From Sphingopyxis sp. (GTDB lineage Bacteria; Pseudomonadota; Alphaproteobacteria; Sphingomonadales; Sphingomonadaceae), in the NCBI GenBank assembly GCA_012035435.1, contig JAAUPH010000164.1, positions 1-5,984 on the forward strand: a stretch of 5,984 nucleotides of DNA, in the 5' to 3' direction. Positions 5,671 to 5,984 of the stretch are shown here, piece after piece. The notes under the pieces are model-generated. The model ran no database searches. It was not told where the DNA came from and worked only from the letters and a program-made list of their open reading frames with translations. Position 1 is the first letter of the stretch, and the number at the start of each line of letters is the position of its first letter. The position numbers and the translations under genes were made by a program.

Positions 5671-5984
5671 TTAGCTGCCCGAACCCGGAGCAGGGGCGAA
5701 TTGCGCGCCGCTGTTGCTTTGCGTGATCTGAAGCGCGCCATTGCCAGTCTGCACGATCTGAAGATTGGCCAGGCCATCGCCGATCTGGCTCCAGTCGAGA
5801 CGGTTGCCGCTGCTCAATTGGGTTGCGGTCATGGCGTTATCGTTTCCGTCCTGCGTCAAACGAGCCTGATTGTCGCTCCCGTCCTGTACCAGCAAAAGCT
5901 CATTACCATTGCCCGATTGCCGCACCGCAGCCGCTGAATAGGCGCTGCCATTGTCGGTCTGGCGGATGATCGCACGATTGCGGT
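5671..5984 (-). CDS. Curlin-repeat amyloid protein (CsgA/CsgB-like), N-terminus outside window
   Basis: The last 103 residues of a protein whose frame runs off the right edge. The visible part is built of short units of the form Q-x-G-x-x-N, such as QSGNGN, QDGSDN, QDGNDN, QIGDGLAN and QTGNG. The lead Gln residues fall at visible positions 22, 33, 44, 55 and 66, exactly 11 apart, and then continue with slight drift. This is the half-repeat spacing of curlin strand-turn-strand units. By family knowledge such proteins are secreted and polymerise into amyloid fibres. The last unit is followed by a short GAQFAPAPGSGS tail, unlike a major subunit that ends on a strand. Whether it is the major (CsgA) or nucleator (CsgB) type cannot be told from this part. 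It is first of the visible curli genes, ahead of the unrecognised exported protein and CsgH. Confidence 0.85.
   Translation of the reverse strand, partial: RNRAIIRQTDNGSAYSAAAVRQSGNGNELLLVQDGSDNQARLTQDGNDNAMTATQLSSGNRLDWSQIGDGLANLQIVQTGNGALQITQSNSGAQFAPAPGSGS

Noticed and set aside
4733..5674. Long open plus-strand frame (313 codons) opposite the curli genes
   Set aside because: It is Arg- and Ala-rich with no family pattern, lies antisense to genes with clear signal peptides and curli motifs, and is expected by chance in GC-rich DNA.

Overview
The window reads as a cell-surface and biofilm locus from a Gram-negative bacterium. Moderately high GC, an exosortase V-type (XrtV) protein-sorting gene set and an alphaproteobacterial-style curli module with CsgH point to Alphaproteobacteria, most likely a sphingomonad-type organism. 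That assignment rests on gene content alone.

Layout, following the main (minus) transcription direction from right to left. First comes a curli module: the C-terminal part of a curlin-repeat protein (5984-5671, cut by the window edge), an unrecognised exported protein (5661-4904) and the curli chaperone CsgH (4907-4534). After a gap of about 180 bases containing nested GC-rich inverted repeats comes the exosortase module: exosortase XrtV (4353-3468), EpsI with a twin-arginine leader (3471-2803), an EpsD/SurA-N-like lipoprotein (2554-1811), an unrecognised four-helix membrane protein (1764-910) and a retropepsin-like aspartic protease (849-391). Two genes lie on the plus strand. One is a small membrane protein resembling the XrtV sorting-system accessory protein (2564-2806), placed exactly in the hole between epsI and the epsD-like gene. 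The other is the C-terminal end of a PEP-CTERM protein (1-349), the substrate class of exosortases, convergent with the protease.

How the parts fit: PEP-CTERM proteins are exported, held by their C-terminal helix and processed by the exosortase, with EpsI, EpsD-type proteins and accessory membrane proteins as usual companions. Curlin proteins form extracellular amyloid, and CsgH holds curlin soluble in the periplasm. Both systems build surface or matrix material.

The most striking feature is that three consecutive genes at the right side (xrtV, csgH and the unrecognised curli-locus gene) each carry one single-base frameshift. In each case the other frame continues the protein convincingly and ends at a sensible stop. 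The minus-strand genes from 3471 down to 391 are intact. This is either base-level error in the assembly or recent loss of two surface systems; the sequence alone cannot decide. I found no tRNA, rRNA, CRISPR array, insertion sequence or phage feature.
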